A stretch of 64,000 nt of DNA from an uncultured Aquimarina sp. (GTDB taxonomy: Bacteria; Bacteroidota; Bacteroidia; Flavobacteriales; Flavobacteriaceae), in contig CANNFM010000008.1 in the NCBI GenBank assembly GCA_947503835.1, positions 1 to 64,000 on the forward strand, given 5' to 3'. Numbering within the stretch: the stretch's first letter is position 1; each line of letters opens with the position of its first letter. Under the pieces are notes generated by a model, which was not told the origin of the DNA, did not search any database, and worked only from the letters and a program-made list of their open reading frames with translations. This document shows, one piece after another, positions 1 through 7,831 of this stretch. Both the position numbers and the translations under genes were made by a program.

Positions 1-1
1 A

Positions 2-127
2 TTAGTTTATGATACCATGATAATAGGAAAGAGAAAACCTTTTCTATTATCAACAAAAGATGGAGAAAGAATTGATAAATATGAAAAAGAATTTGAAAAA
101 CTAAAAAAACAATATTCTGAAAAATAA
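2..127 (+). CDS. 3' end of an unidentified cassette gene (partial)
   Basis: An open frame enters from the left edge and ends at TAA 125-127, giving 41 C-terminal residues rich in Lys and Glu (it ends KKQYSEK). It stops four bases before the attC-like site at 131, as cassette genes usually do. The visible part is too short to assign a family. The charged tail suggests a helical C-terminus. Confidence 0.55.
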   Translation, partial: LVYDTMIIGKRKPFLLSTKDGERIDKYEKEFEKLKKQYSEK

Positions 128-130
128 CTA

Positions 131-302
131 TGTACAACACCAAGTATGTAATCATAACAGTTAAGTGATAACCCAAAGGTTCTTGTATATTTGCTATGGC
201 GTAAAGATTTTATGGTGAAAAAGTTATAAAATCAGCGCAGAAAAAGTCGATGGTAAGGTAACATTTTGCTCTGCTACGACACATACTTATAACGTTGTAT
301 GC
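131..302 (+). repeat. attC-like site A (long subfamily)
   Basis: The left core is TACAAC ending at 138 and the right core is GTTGTATGC at 294-302. The outer arms pair: AAGTATGT with a following TCATAACAG on the left, and CTGCTACGA then ACATACTT on the right. The central 100 bp, with ttgctatggcg and atcagcgcagaaaa, is nearly identical in sites E and M and recognisable in D. In integron terms this is a long attC with a large variable terminal loop. Confidence 0.7.
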
Positions 303-322
303 AAGCACAGAAAACAATCTAA

Positions 323-985
323 ATGAAACCTATAACTGATTTAATAAACAAGGAAGAACCTGGATGGGAATTGGTTTCTGAATGGATTAAAGAAGCTACA
401 AATAAAGTAGAAGTTTTACCTAGAGAACAAAAAAGTGCTGAATTAGCTTTGTTCAATACTCAAGTTACAACTCGTTCTCCAATGGGAGCCATAATTTATG
501 AAACTGGGGGAATTTTAATTGATAATGGGTGGATTCGTATTTTAGGTTCTGGCAGTGAAAAAATGAACAGAAATTTACCTGATTGGAATAAAGGAAAATC
601 AATAACTGAATTTGGACAACAAGCCTCGTATTTTCTTGTCGGTGATGACGTTATTGGAGGTTTTTTTGCGATTAATGGCGGTGAATTTGGAGAAGACTTA
701 GGACAGATGTATTATTTTGCTCCTGATTGCCTTGAGTGGGACGCTATGGAAATGGGATATTCTGACTTTATTTGGTGGACGCTTACAGGAGATTTAGAGC
801 AATTTTATGAAGGCTCAAGGTGGGATAATTGGAAAGAAGAAATTGAAAATTTGAATGGAAATGATGGAATTGGTTTCTATCCCTTTTTGTGGACTGAGTA
901 TGATAATATAAACGATTTGAGTAGAAAATCTATATCAATTATCGAGATTTGGAATATTCAACTTGACTTTAAAAAACAACTATAA
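323..985 (+). CDS. DUF2625 family protein
   Basis: A 220-residue cytosolic protein of unknown function. It matches the DUF2625 family along its whole length: an N-terminal EEPGWELV segment, TTRSPMGAIIYETGG near residues 49-63, GGFFAINGG near 112, YYFAPDCLEW near 130 and FYPFLW near 187. Length is normal for the family. It is the only gene of its cassette, 20 bp after the GTT core of site A and 10 bp before the matching inverted core of site B. No signal peptide or membrane segment is seen. The family is well recognised but its biochemical role is not known, so no function is proposed. Confidence 0.85.
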   Translation: MKPITDLINKEEPGWELVSEWIKEATNKVEVLPREQKSAELALFNTQVTTRSPMGAIIYETGGILIDNGWIRILGSGSEKMNRNLPDWNKGKSITEFGQQASYFLVGDDVIGGFFAINGGEFGEDLGQMYYFAPDCLEWDAMEMGYSDFIWWTLTGDLEQFYEGSRWDNWKEEIENLNGNDGIGFYPFLWTEYDNINDLSRKSISIIEIWNIQLDFKKQL

Positions 986-994
986 AAAAAGCCA

Positions 995-1136
995 GCATAC
1001 AACATTATATATGAAATCAGAGCAAAGTTTAGTGTTAAACCGAAAGGCAGGCAGGCAAGAAATAAAAATGCGTAAATAAATCGATTGGTTCTGGCTTACT
1101 TGCCTTGCTCCGATTCATATATTTGGCGTTGTGGGT
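995..1136 (+). repeat. attC-like site B
   Basis: The left core GCATACAAC (995-1003) is the exact inverse of the right core of site A. The right core is GTTGTGGGT (1128-1136). Inner arms ATTATATATGAA and TTCATATATTT pair. The right half (aaaaatgcg to gattcatatattt) is shared with truncated site H near 14.4 kb. Confidence 0.68.
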
Positions 1137-1164
1137 AATTATGAAAAAACCTTACATTTGATAA

Positions 1165-2088
1165 ATGGCAATTGATTTACAAAAAGGAATAAGTTTAAAG
1201 ATTGAAGGTGAGCTTGGTAAGTACCAAACATTACCTATAGAATCTTTAATCAAAATTGCAGAATCTCTGCAGGAGCTTGTTCTATCAATTGCAAAATATG
1301 ATTTACCTGCTGACGAAGCAATTGACTTAAACAATTTTAAACTTGAATTAACTGACTTTCAAAAAGGTAGTGCAATTCCTTCTTTTGTATTAACTCAAAG
1401 AATTCAACCTGTAATAACTGGTGACTTTCAAAATCAGAGAAAGGAAGTGACAAAAAAGTTGAACTCATTATTTGAAATTTCCGATAAAGGAACATATAAT
1501 GATTTAAGAGATCTTTATCCTGAACACCTCAAACGAAATGAAATAGTAGAAAAGCTTTATGGTTTTACTTCGAGTTTTAAAAATTCTCCTGTTTCTATTT
1601 ACGAGAAAGGTAATATTGATGATTCAAGCGAAAAATATAGGCCAAAGAAATTCAAGGCATCTACAAAGAAAAGTTTGATAGTTGATGTTAAAGAAATAAA
1701 AGAAGAGTCGCTAGAAGAAAAAGCATATGCAAGAATCAAGGTAACAAAAAAGGGAGGAAAAACAAGAAACAGTATTGAAGAGGTAATTTCACCAGCTCAA
1801 CATTCATTATCGTATTCACCTGAAGTCATAAATGTAAACAAAAAACAATATATCTTAAATTTTCCCTTACGCTGTCTATTTGCCAAAGAAGATGACTTTT
1901 ATATCATAAATAATGAGCAATTAGATTTAATAGGCACAGGAGAAACTCAAGATGAAGCAGAACAGAATTTTAACGAAGAATTTGACTATTTATACAACAG
2001 ACTAAATTCTCTAAAAGACAGTCAATTGAATAAAAGGCTGTTGAGAATTAAAGGGGTTCTCAATAGTTTTGTAAAACAGGTCTATTAG
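1165..2088 (+). CDS. Hypothetical protein, probable partner of a HicA-like protein
   Basis: A 307-residue soluble protein with no signal or membrane segment. Three zones are visible: residues 1-100 look globular, 150-210 are basic and low in hydrophobics, and the C-terminal 80 residues contain a GTGETQDEAEQNF segment reminiscent of the HicB-type 'GDT.EEA..N' turn. It ends with TAG directly abutting the ATG of the next gene, so the two are translationally coupled. Both share one cassette, bounded by GTTGTGGG at 1128 and CCCACAAC ending at 2387. The antitoxin assignment is inference from position and this short motif. No family was recognised outright. The likely start is ATG 1165, 28 bp after the core. 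Confidence 0.7.
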   Translation: MAIDLQKGISLKIEGELGKYQTLPIESLIKIAESLQELVLSIAKYDLPADEAIDLNNFKLELTDFQKGSAIPSFVLTQRIQPVITGDFQNQRKEVTKKLNSLFEISDKGTYNDLRDLYPEHLKRNEIVEKLYGFTSSFKNSPVSIYEKGNIDDSSEKYRPKKFKASTKKSLIVDVKEIKEESLEEKAYARIKVTKKGGKTRNSIEEVISPAQHSLSYSPEVINVNKKQYILNFPLRCLFAKEDDFYIINNEQLDLIGTGETQDEAEQNFNEEFDYLYNRLNSLKDSQLNKRLLRIKGVLNSFVKQVY

Positions 2089-2376
2089 ATGGTTTTAAAC
2101 AGTAAAAAAGCATATAAAAACCTTAAGAAAAAAGGATTTGAAGACTCTATAAATCATAGTAATGACCATAAGTACCTGGAGTTTCATTACAATGGAAAAA
2201 TGATACTTTATACTAAATTAAGTCACGGAAGTAAAAAGGATTTGAATAATTATCTAATTAAGCAAATGTCCACTCAATGCAAATTATCTAAGCAAGATTT
2301 CGCTGATTTAGTTAATTGCCCAATGTCCGCTGAAAAATATATTGAAAAACTTAAAGAACTCGGGGAAATAGAATAA
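2089..2376 (+). CDS. HicA-like small protein
   Basis: A 95-residue protein. The first 55 residues resemble the HicA double-stranded-RNA-binding-like fold: a KKLKKKGF-type start (here KNLKKKGF), then DHKYLEFHYNGK, then TKLSHGSKKDL, with His in DHKY and SHG at the places where HicA-type mRNA interferases carry theirs. The remaining residues (CKLSKQDFADLVNCP) form an extra helical tail not typical of HicA. It begins on the base after the stop of the preceding gene, which is the expected layout of a toxin-antitoxin pair, though in reversed order for classical HicAB. Toxicity is an inference. Confidence 0.68.
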   Translation: MVLNSKKAYKNLKKKGFEDSINHSNDHKYLEFHYNGKMILYTKLSHGSKKDLNNYLIKQMSTQCKLSKQDFADLVNCPMSAEKYIEKLKELGEIE

Positions 2377-2377
2377 C

Positions 2378-2455
2378 TCCCCACAACAATTTGCTATAGC
2401 TCATTTGCTCCCTTCGGGAAGCAAGCGCACCATGCAAGAGACATTAAGGTAATTC
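2378..2455 (+). repeat. Truncated attC-like site C
   Basis: The left core CCCCACAAC ends at 2387 and is the inverse of the right core of site B. It is followed by AATTTGCTATAGC and a small hairpin (TTGCT..CGGG..AGCAA). No right-hand GTT core can be found before the - strand genes begin, so the distal half seems lost where the - strand block joins. Confidence 0.5.
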
Positions 2456-2577
2456 CCCTCATAAAAACTCTATTGATTTCTTAAGATAACGGATAAAACT
2501 TCTTTATTCTTACTCATAATTAATTACCTGTGTTTAGTTTATGTTAAGGACTAAAAGACCCCCTTCTTTATCAAGAA

Positions 2578-3429
2578 TTATTTTTCCGTAGGAGTTATTT
2601 CTAACTCTTTAACCAAATACCGTATAGCATTACCTTCAATTGAACTATTCTTTTTAATTACTTCTAAAGGGTAGTATTTTTCTAAAACTTCTGGTATATT
2701 AAAAGTAGGGTGATATTTACACTTGATTTTATCAGTTACAAATATTTCATAAATGGTTTTATACCTTAAGCTATCGCCATATTTACTCAATAAACTTTCG
2801 GATCTAGGAAAAATTTCAAGAGGATCGACAAGGGTATTCATATAATTACTTTCGAATTCTAGTACTACCTTGAAGCAATCATATCCATGAATAGTCTTTT
2901 TGTGCTCTCTATATTCCTTTACATCTAAGGCTTCATAATTTTCCTTTGGTCTATAGCTAAAAGCGATAGAGGCATCTCTAACCAGAGAAGAATCTTTTAA
3001 AATGTAGTATGTTTGCTCTCCATCTTTTCTATTAATAACAGTAACTTTATTATTGCTTAATTCCAAAGAGTTTTGGCTTTGATATTTTATTATCGAGTCT
3101 TGAAAAGTATAAGTATGTTTTAATTGTATGCCTTTAGTTTTTCTAGGGTCAAGAGCTAATTGTATGGAAGAAATTATTTTTGTTTTTATAAAATCATTCT
3201 TTTTAATGGAGTCAGATAATTTACCCCCGCTAAACTCTACTAAATAATCTTTAACAGCTCCTATTAGTGTTGGGGTCCTTGACTGCAAAGAAGAATCTAA
3301 CTTTTGTTTATTAGTAATTATTCAATCTTGTATAACAACCATTTTTCCGTTAAGAGGAATTATTTGTTCAGATTGTGCTCCTGCTTTTATAAAAAAAACT
3401 AAGCAACTTAAAAGAAATAAATGTTTCAT
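2578..3429 (-). pseudogene. Secreted protein gene interrupted by in-frame TGA
   Basis: Reading leftward from ATG 3427-3429 gives a signal peptide (MKHLFLLSCLVFFIKAGAQS) and then EQIIPLNGKMVVIQD. A TGA stop follows at 3322-3324, and the same frame then continues for 248 more residues to 2578. Apart from this one codon the frame is intact at 283 residues. The long part has alternating beta-like segments (YEIFVTDKIKCKYHP near the C-terminus) typical of secreted Bacteroidota proteins of unknown function. It is the last gene of the - strand toxin block. It could be a recent point mutation, a sequencing error, or two products. A TTG at 3288 could only give a protein without a signal peptide. Confidence 0.7.
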
Positions 3430-3510
3430 AATTAAATATTAATATAACAGGCTATGTAAGAATAGTCTGGTATTTAGAACTACTTGATAATTTTGCTTAT
3501 TGTGGTCTCC

Positions 3511-4047
3511 TTATAACCTTCCGAAAACTATCTCGATTTTGGACTCTAACAAGTTTTCAATATCAACTATAAACTCTTCTTTAAATTGCGGACAATTCCA
3601 AAAAGTAAACCCTAATTCGCCAAACCCCCATTTTGGTTGAAAATCATATTCAATAATCGAAGTATTCTGTTGGCAAAGCTCACATTTAATTATTCCATTC
3701 TTACCATCATACCATTCCTGAACTGCATCGGTCCAATTGGTTGATATTATATTGAAATTACAATGAGGGCAATTTACATGTTCCAGACCATTTCCACCAT
3801 TATCAAAAACCTGTCTACCCAATCTTACTTCTAATCCATTAATAGAAGTCAAATAGAGATCATAGCTTTTTAATGTCTCTTTGAAATTAGTATCAGGCTT
3901 ATACCCTGGTGTACTAAATATTTTATTAGACAATTCACTTTGTATGATCTTTTTTTGCTGCAAGTATGCAATTAGTTTAACAGCTAATTCTTCTGGTTTT
4001 TGATTGTCTATCTCCAAAGGAACCAGTGTTATAAAAGAATCACTCAT
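3511..4047 (-). CDS. Hypothetical zinc-ribbon protein in toxin/immunity block
   Basis: A 178-residue soluble protein. Residues near 93-96 (CPHC) and 122-125 (CELC) form two CxxC knuckles about 25 residues apart, so a structural zinc site is likely. No signal peptide is present. Its ATG overlaps the stop of the upstream gene (4044-4047), indicating co-translation. It is the third gene after the secreted toxin, a position often filled by extra immunity genes. Function not recognised. Confidence 0.72.
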   Translation of the reverse strand: MSDSFITLVPLEIDNQKPEELAVKLIAYLQQKKIIQSELSNKIFSTPGYKPDTNFKETLKSYDLYLTSINGLEVRLGRQVFDNGGNGLEHVNCPHCNFNIISTNWTDAVQEWYDGKNGIIKCELCQQNTSIIEYDFQPKWGFGELGFTFWNCPQFKEEFIVDIENLLESKIEIVFGRL

Positions 4048-4469
4048 TCCTTTCGCTTTTTAAATACAAGCTTTTTCTCAGTATTACTTTTCCAGAACTC
4101 ATACCATTTCTTTGGCTGCTTTACATGAGAAAATTCGTAATCTTTATAATCGTTAATCACTGAAAAGCGATCATATTCCTCACCTTCCTCTCCTTCTACT
4201 TTTGCATCTAAAACAGATGCTATCCTAATCATTTTATCTAAAGTTTTTTGGGTTGGATCGCTAACGCTAATCATATTATACTCTTCTGAAAATAAAAATA
4301 TTGATCCTTCCGCCTTAAAAATCACAGCATTTTCTAATGGTAATTGAATTGTATTTTCTTCAATAGAATTGAGATAGGATAAGTCGTCATCACTTTCAAC
4401 ATACTTTTCCCAATCTTTTAACTTTATAGGTTCTCCTGTTTCTTTTATTATATTAATTTCGTAACCCAT
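4044..4469 (-). CDS. Small acidic protein, possible immunity protein
   Basis: A 141-residue soluble acidic protein, with a start MGYEINIIKETGEPIKLKDWEKYV and a later VLDAKVEGEEGEEYD. This pattern (short repeated beta/alpha start, then an acidic 'VxGDEGEEY'-like turn) recalls small proteins that commonly sit beside Bacteroidota polymorphic toxins; this is recollection, not a named family. It overlaps its downstream neighbour and starts one base after its upstream neighbour's stop. The lack of a signal peptide fits cytosolic neutralisation of a nuclease. Inference only. Confidence 0.7.
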   Translation of the reverse strand: MGYEINIIKETGEPIKLKDWEKYVESDDDLSYLNSIEENTIQLPLENAVIFKAEGSIFLFSEEYNMISVSDPTQKTLDKMIRIASVLDAKVEGEEGEEYDRFSVINDYKDYEFSHVKQPKKWYEFWKSNTEKKLVFKKRKE

Positions 4470-4470
4470 A

Positions 4471-5226
4471 CTATTTTAGTTTTTTGATTAATTCCTCCAT
4501 ATCGATATGATCCCTAAAAGCCTGTTGTATTGCCCTGTTTTCTGGTAAATCTGCCTGCATAGGGCCTTCATATAACTCTATCATTAGAATATCATTTTGT
4601 AATTCTTTGATTTGATTGGCTTTCGTGAATTTTTTAAGATGTTCTTTATCGACGTGATTATAAAACTCCTTACCAAACCACATACGCCAATTTGATGTTA
4701 ACCACATGTTCGATACCATAATAGCCCTACCCGGATTATTGCTGACATCAACATCTTCAAGCATGCCAATATGGTTTTTGATTAGCTTATTTTTAGGAGG
4801 TTCTAATTTCTTAACTCGATATGCTGTTGCATTTTTAGCCCTTTGAAGATAAGCATCGTAGTATTGAGCAGCATACATTGTAATAATGTTATCTAAAACA
4901 TATTTTTCTAACTCCATAAAAATTTCACTGTACCTGGTGACATCACAATGTATATGGATTCTTTGGAAATTATGAGCAGGAACATGTCGTACTACAGAAA
5001 AGCGTTGATCATTATTGTCCCAAATAGAAAAACCAACTTCTCCTTTTTGTTGTTTTACTTTTTCAAAAAACTTTGTATTAAAAACCTTATCTCCATTAGT
5101 AATACCATAACCGTAAAATTTCTTAGGTTTAAACCATAAGTTTGTTAAAAAGATATTGTAAATATCCTTACCAGTAAATGTATTTACTGGTAAGGATATT
5201 ACAACCTCGATAATATCTTTATTCAT
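4471..5226 (-). CDS. Probable immunity protein to the adjacent toxin
   Basis: A 251-residue soluble protein with no recognised family. It starts two bases after the toxin stop codon, the classic place for a cognate immunity gene. Visible features are a central histidine- and aromatic-rich stretch (HVPAHNFQRIHIHCDV near residues 78-93) and a helical C-terminus (MEELIKKLK). An immunity role is inferred from gene order only. Confidence 0.7.
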   Translation of the reverse strand: MNKDIIEVVISLPVNTFTGKDIYNIFLTNLWFKPKKFYGYGITNGDKVFNTKFFEKVKQQKGEVGFSIWDNNDQRFSVVRHVPAHNFQRIHIHCDVTRYSEIFMELEKYVLDNIITMYAAQYYDAYLQRAKNATAYRVKKLEPPKNKLIKNHIGMLEDVDVSNNPGRAIMVSNMWLTSNWRMWFGKEFYNHVDKEHLKKFTKANQIKELQNDILMIELYEGPMQADLPENRAIQQAFRDHIDMEELIKKLK

Positions 5227-5228
5227 AT

Positions 5229-7811
5229 TTATTTATAATCAAAAATATTTACATTAATACCGTTTTGTTCTCCAAAATTTATAATTCCATTTAATAAATT
5301 TCTGTCATACCCCTCAGGCACCCATATATCTAAATCTACATTATTTATAATAGTACCGCCATTGGTAGTATTACCTTTTACATATAAGGCTAAATCCAAA
5401 ATATTCCTTTTAATATTTCCAAAACCACTTGTCGCTGTAGTTGTCTTAACGCTAACTACTTTGTTGCCTTTTATAAAATCAAAATACGGCCAAAAATAAT
5501 TGGGTTTACCATTAGCTGTAGGTATGTCTACTGTCCAAAGATAATCTTTATAATGAGTTTTTGCCAAAGCTTCTTCGATCAAACGACCTCTTGCAAATGG
5601 TTTCATACGCCAAATTTGATCAACTGTAAACTCTACAACTTCACTACCATTCCTAAAAATAACTTTAACAATTCTTCCTCCTGAGATAATCACTCTGTCA
5701 AAAGGAACAAACAACAAACCTATATTGGCTGCTGCCATACCATAATTGCCATCATATAATTCGTATCCTGCCTCAGAAATATCACCAACAGGTGTCCATG
5801 CTAATATTTCTCGTATTACACCTTCTCTAATTTCTGCTGTCTCTAGGTAAAAATCCAATTGCGAAACAGCTCTAAAAGATCCATCTGGATCTTGAATTTG
5901 AAAGTTTACTTGTGCGCCATAAGTATCAAACAATTGTTGTTCTGATATAGTACCTTTTAAATACCCTTCACGAACGAACTCATTACTAGCAGAGCAACCA
6001 CAAAAATTAATATCTGAATCAAAGACTCCATCATTATAATAAGTAACGGTTCTTAGTATGTCGTCATTTTGAAGAGGATTAATCAAATGATTACTTTGTG
6101 TTTCTAAAATTATTAAGGTTCTCATAGTCTCTTTAGCTTCTTGAGACACAAGGTTACTCTGTAAATATTGATTAATTCTCGACGTTTTTCCTACATTATT
6201 AGCCAACCAATCTTCCTGAATAGAATTAAGTTGCAATGTTCGTGTAATATTATAAACTCTAGCTAAATGCTCAAAATCAAATAGGTCAATAGCAGGGCCA
6301 ATAAGTGCTTCTATAGCCGATACACCAGATGGAGAAGAATATACTTCAGGTATCCTCATGTTATTATTCCATAGTGCAGCACCCATATTCCAAGCAAACT
6401 CAATATCTACACGCTGAACAAAAAAGTCAGATGCGCCAGGTGTTGGTTTTACTTGCCAAGGTAATTTTCTAAAATTAAACATACGCCCGATAAGTTCATC
6501 AGGAAGTGTCGTTGGAAAAAGCATGTTATTGTCTCCAAACATTCTTCGGATTATAGCCCCTTTTAATTTTAAGTCTGCGACTTTGGAGTCATCAAACAAT
6601 TCTGCTAAAATATTTCCAATCCCTTTTAGTCCTCCTGGTAGTGCGCCAAAAGATAATCCTAGCTCTTTATCTTCGCTGTTTTGAAATTTAACTGGTCGAC
6701 CTACCGAAGCAAAATTCCCTTGAGTTGGATTAAAAGCCTGATTGTCTTTATAGCTGTCTATAACCTGTTTTACTAAATCAAAAGAGTTTTGTTTATATCG
6801 ACTATTTGAAAAATAATCTTCGACTTCTATTTTTAAATTTGGCCTTTTTTTAATAAAAATAGATCTTTCTTCTCCAAGTGAAACTATTGAGTATGGTTTT
6901 ATTGCAGAGGCACCAGTTTCAGAAGGGTAAGCAATGGGACTAGACTCGCCTAACTCTCTTGCCCAAATATCAATAAATGCTGCATATTGATCTTCGCTGA
7001 CAGACCAAGCATGAGGGGGTGATAACCAAGCAGCAGCATTTACTAAAGAGGCACCGCTACCCGCAATTAAATACTTGGTCATCAGTTTCACCTTGTTGTT
7101 AAGATCTAAACTATTATAATGATTCACATAATCATTAATGATTTGTTCTCTTAAAATTGCGGGTGTCTGTCTTAATTTATCGATTCCGTTAATAAGTTCT
7201 GTTTGTGTATTTAGCCCTTGTTCTAAAACAAACAAGTTTACATTAAGAGAACCTAAGTTTTCTTGTGCCGCAGCAATAGACAAATCAGTGAATTTAATTG
7301 CATTATTTCCTTGACCTCTATTGGTTTTTAAATCTCCAAAATCATTAGGGCTTGGTGTAGTAAAATTCAACCTATATTGCGTAACCTCTCTTTCATAATG
7401 TAATTCATTTTTAGCTCGGTTAAATTCGCTATTAGACTTTTGATACGTATCTCTGCGAGATTTCATTATATTATCAACTTCGGGGTCTTTAGTCATGTTA
7501 TTAAACCATGCTATTTGTGCCAGTTGAAAATTTGGATAAGGATTATTTTCTTTACCTAATCGCCTTTCAATTTCTAGTTTAAAAACACTTTCTCGTTCCC
7601 CTAACCATCTTGCTTCTTCAATTGCCTCTAATTGAGCCAGAAGGCGTTGAAGAGTATTGTAGTCTTCTATAAAGGTGCATGTACAGTCATAAATCGAATT
7701 GCCTGTATTTATTGGCTGTTTATCGCTTTTGACTATTTCAAATTGTGCAAAAGTCTTGCTAGATAATAGACATAACATACCTATTATCAATATCTTATAT
7801 ATTGATTTCAT
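5229..7811 (-). CDS. Secreted polymorphic toxin with CdiA_C-like nuclease domain
   Basis: An 860-residue protein with a Sec signal peptide (residues 1-22, ending KTFAQ). The long middle has no recognised fold. A glycine-rich pre-toxin stretch (TPVGDISEAGYELYDG, near 685) precedes the C-terminal 122 residues. These read GRLIEEALAK (from about 742), then DFIKGNKVVSVKTTT (D about 778, K about 789), then a DLDIWVPEG segment. That order is typical of the CdiA C-terminal restriction-endonuclease-like domain, with Glu, Asp and Lys as candidate catalytic residues. Such domains cut tRNA or DNA in target cells. It has no T9SS sorting domain of its own. The next upstream gene does, 20 bp away. Delivery route and target are unproven. 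Confidence 0.78.
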   Translation of the reverse strand: MKSIYKILIIGMLCLLSSKTFAQFEIVKSDKQPINTGNSIYDCTCTFIEDYNTLQRLLAQLEAIEEARWLGERESVFKLEIERRLGKENNPYPNFQLAQIAWFNNMTKDPEVDNIMKSRRDTYQKSNSEFNRAKNELHYEREVTQYRLNFTTPSPNDFGDLKTNRGQGNNAIKFTDLSIAAAQENLGSLNVNLFVLEQGLNTQTELINGIDKLRQTPAILREQIINDYVNHYNSLDLNNKVKLMTKYLIAGSGASLVNAAAWLSPPHAWSVSEDQYAAFIDIWARELGESSPIAYPSETGASAIKPYSIVSLGEERSIFIKKRPNLKIEVEDYFSNSRYKQNSFDLVKQVIDSYKDNQAFNPTQGNFASVGRPVKFQNSEDKELGLSFGALPGGLKGIGNILAELFDDSKVADLKLKGAIIRRMFGDNNMLFPTTLPDELIGRMFNFRKLPWQVKPTPGASDFFVQRVDIEFAWNMGAALWNNNMRIPEVYSSPSGVSAIEALIGPAIDLFDFEHLARVYNITRTLQLNSIQEDWLANNVGKTSRINQYLQSNLVSQEAKETMRTLIILETQSNHLINPLQNDDILRTVTYYNDGVFDSDINFCGCSASNEFVREGYLKGTISEQQLFDTYGAQVNFQIQDPDGSFRAVSQLDFYLETAEIREGVIREILAWTPVGDISEAGYELYDGNYGMAAANIGLLFVPFDRVIISGGRIVKVIFRNGSEVVEFTVDQIWRMKPFARGRLIEEALAKTHYKDYLWTVDIPTANGKPNYFWPYFDFIKGNKVVSVKTTTATSGFGNIKRNILDLALYVKGNTTNGGTIINNVDLDIWVPEGYDRNLLNGIINFGEQNGINVNIFDYK

Positions 7812-7831
7812 TTTGTGTAAAGATTAACGAT

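Noticed and set aside
1152..1334. Antisense frames over real genes (also 17276-17545, 19639-19917, 31231-31539, 41163-41537 and similar)
   Set aside because: Each lies opposite a gene with clear domain evidence and has low-complexity composition with no start signal.
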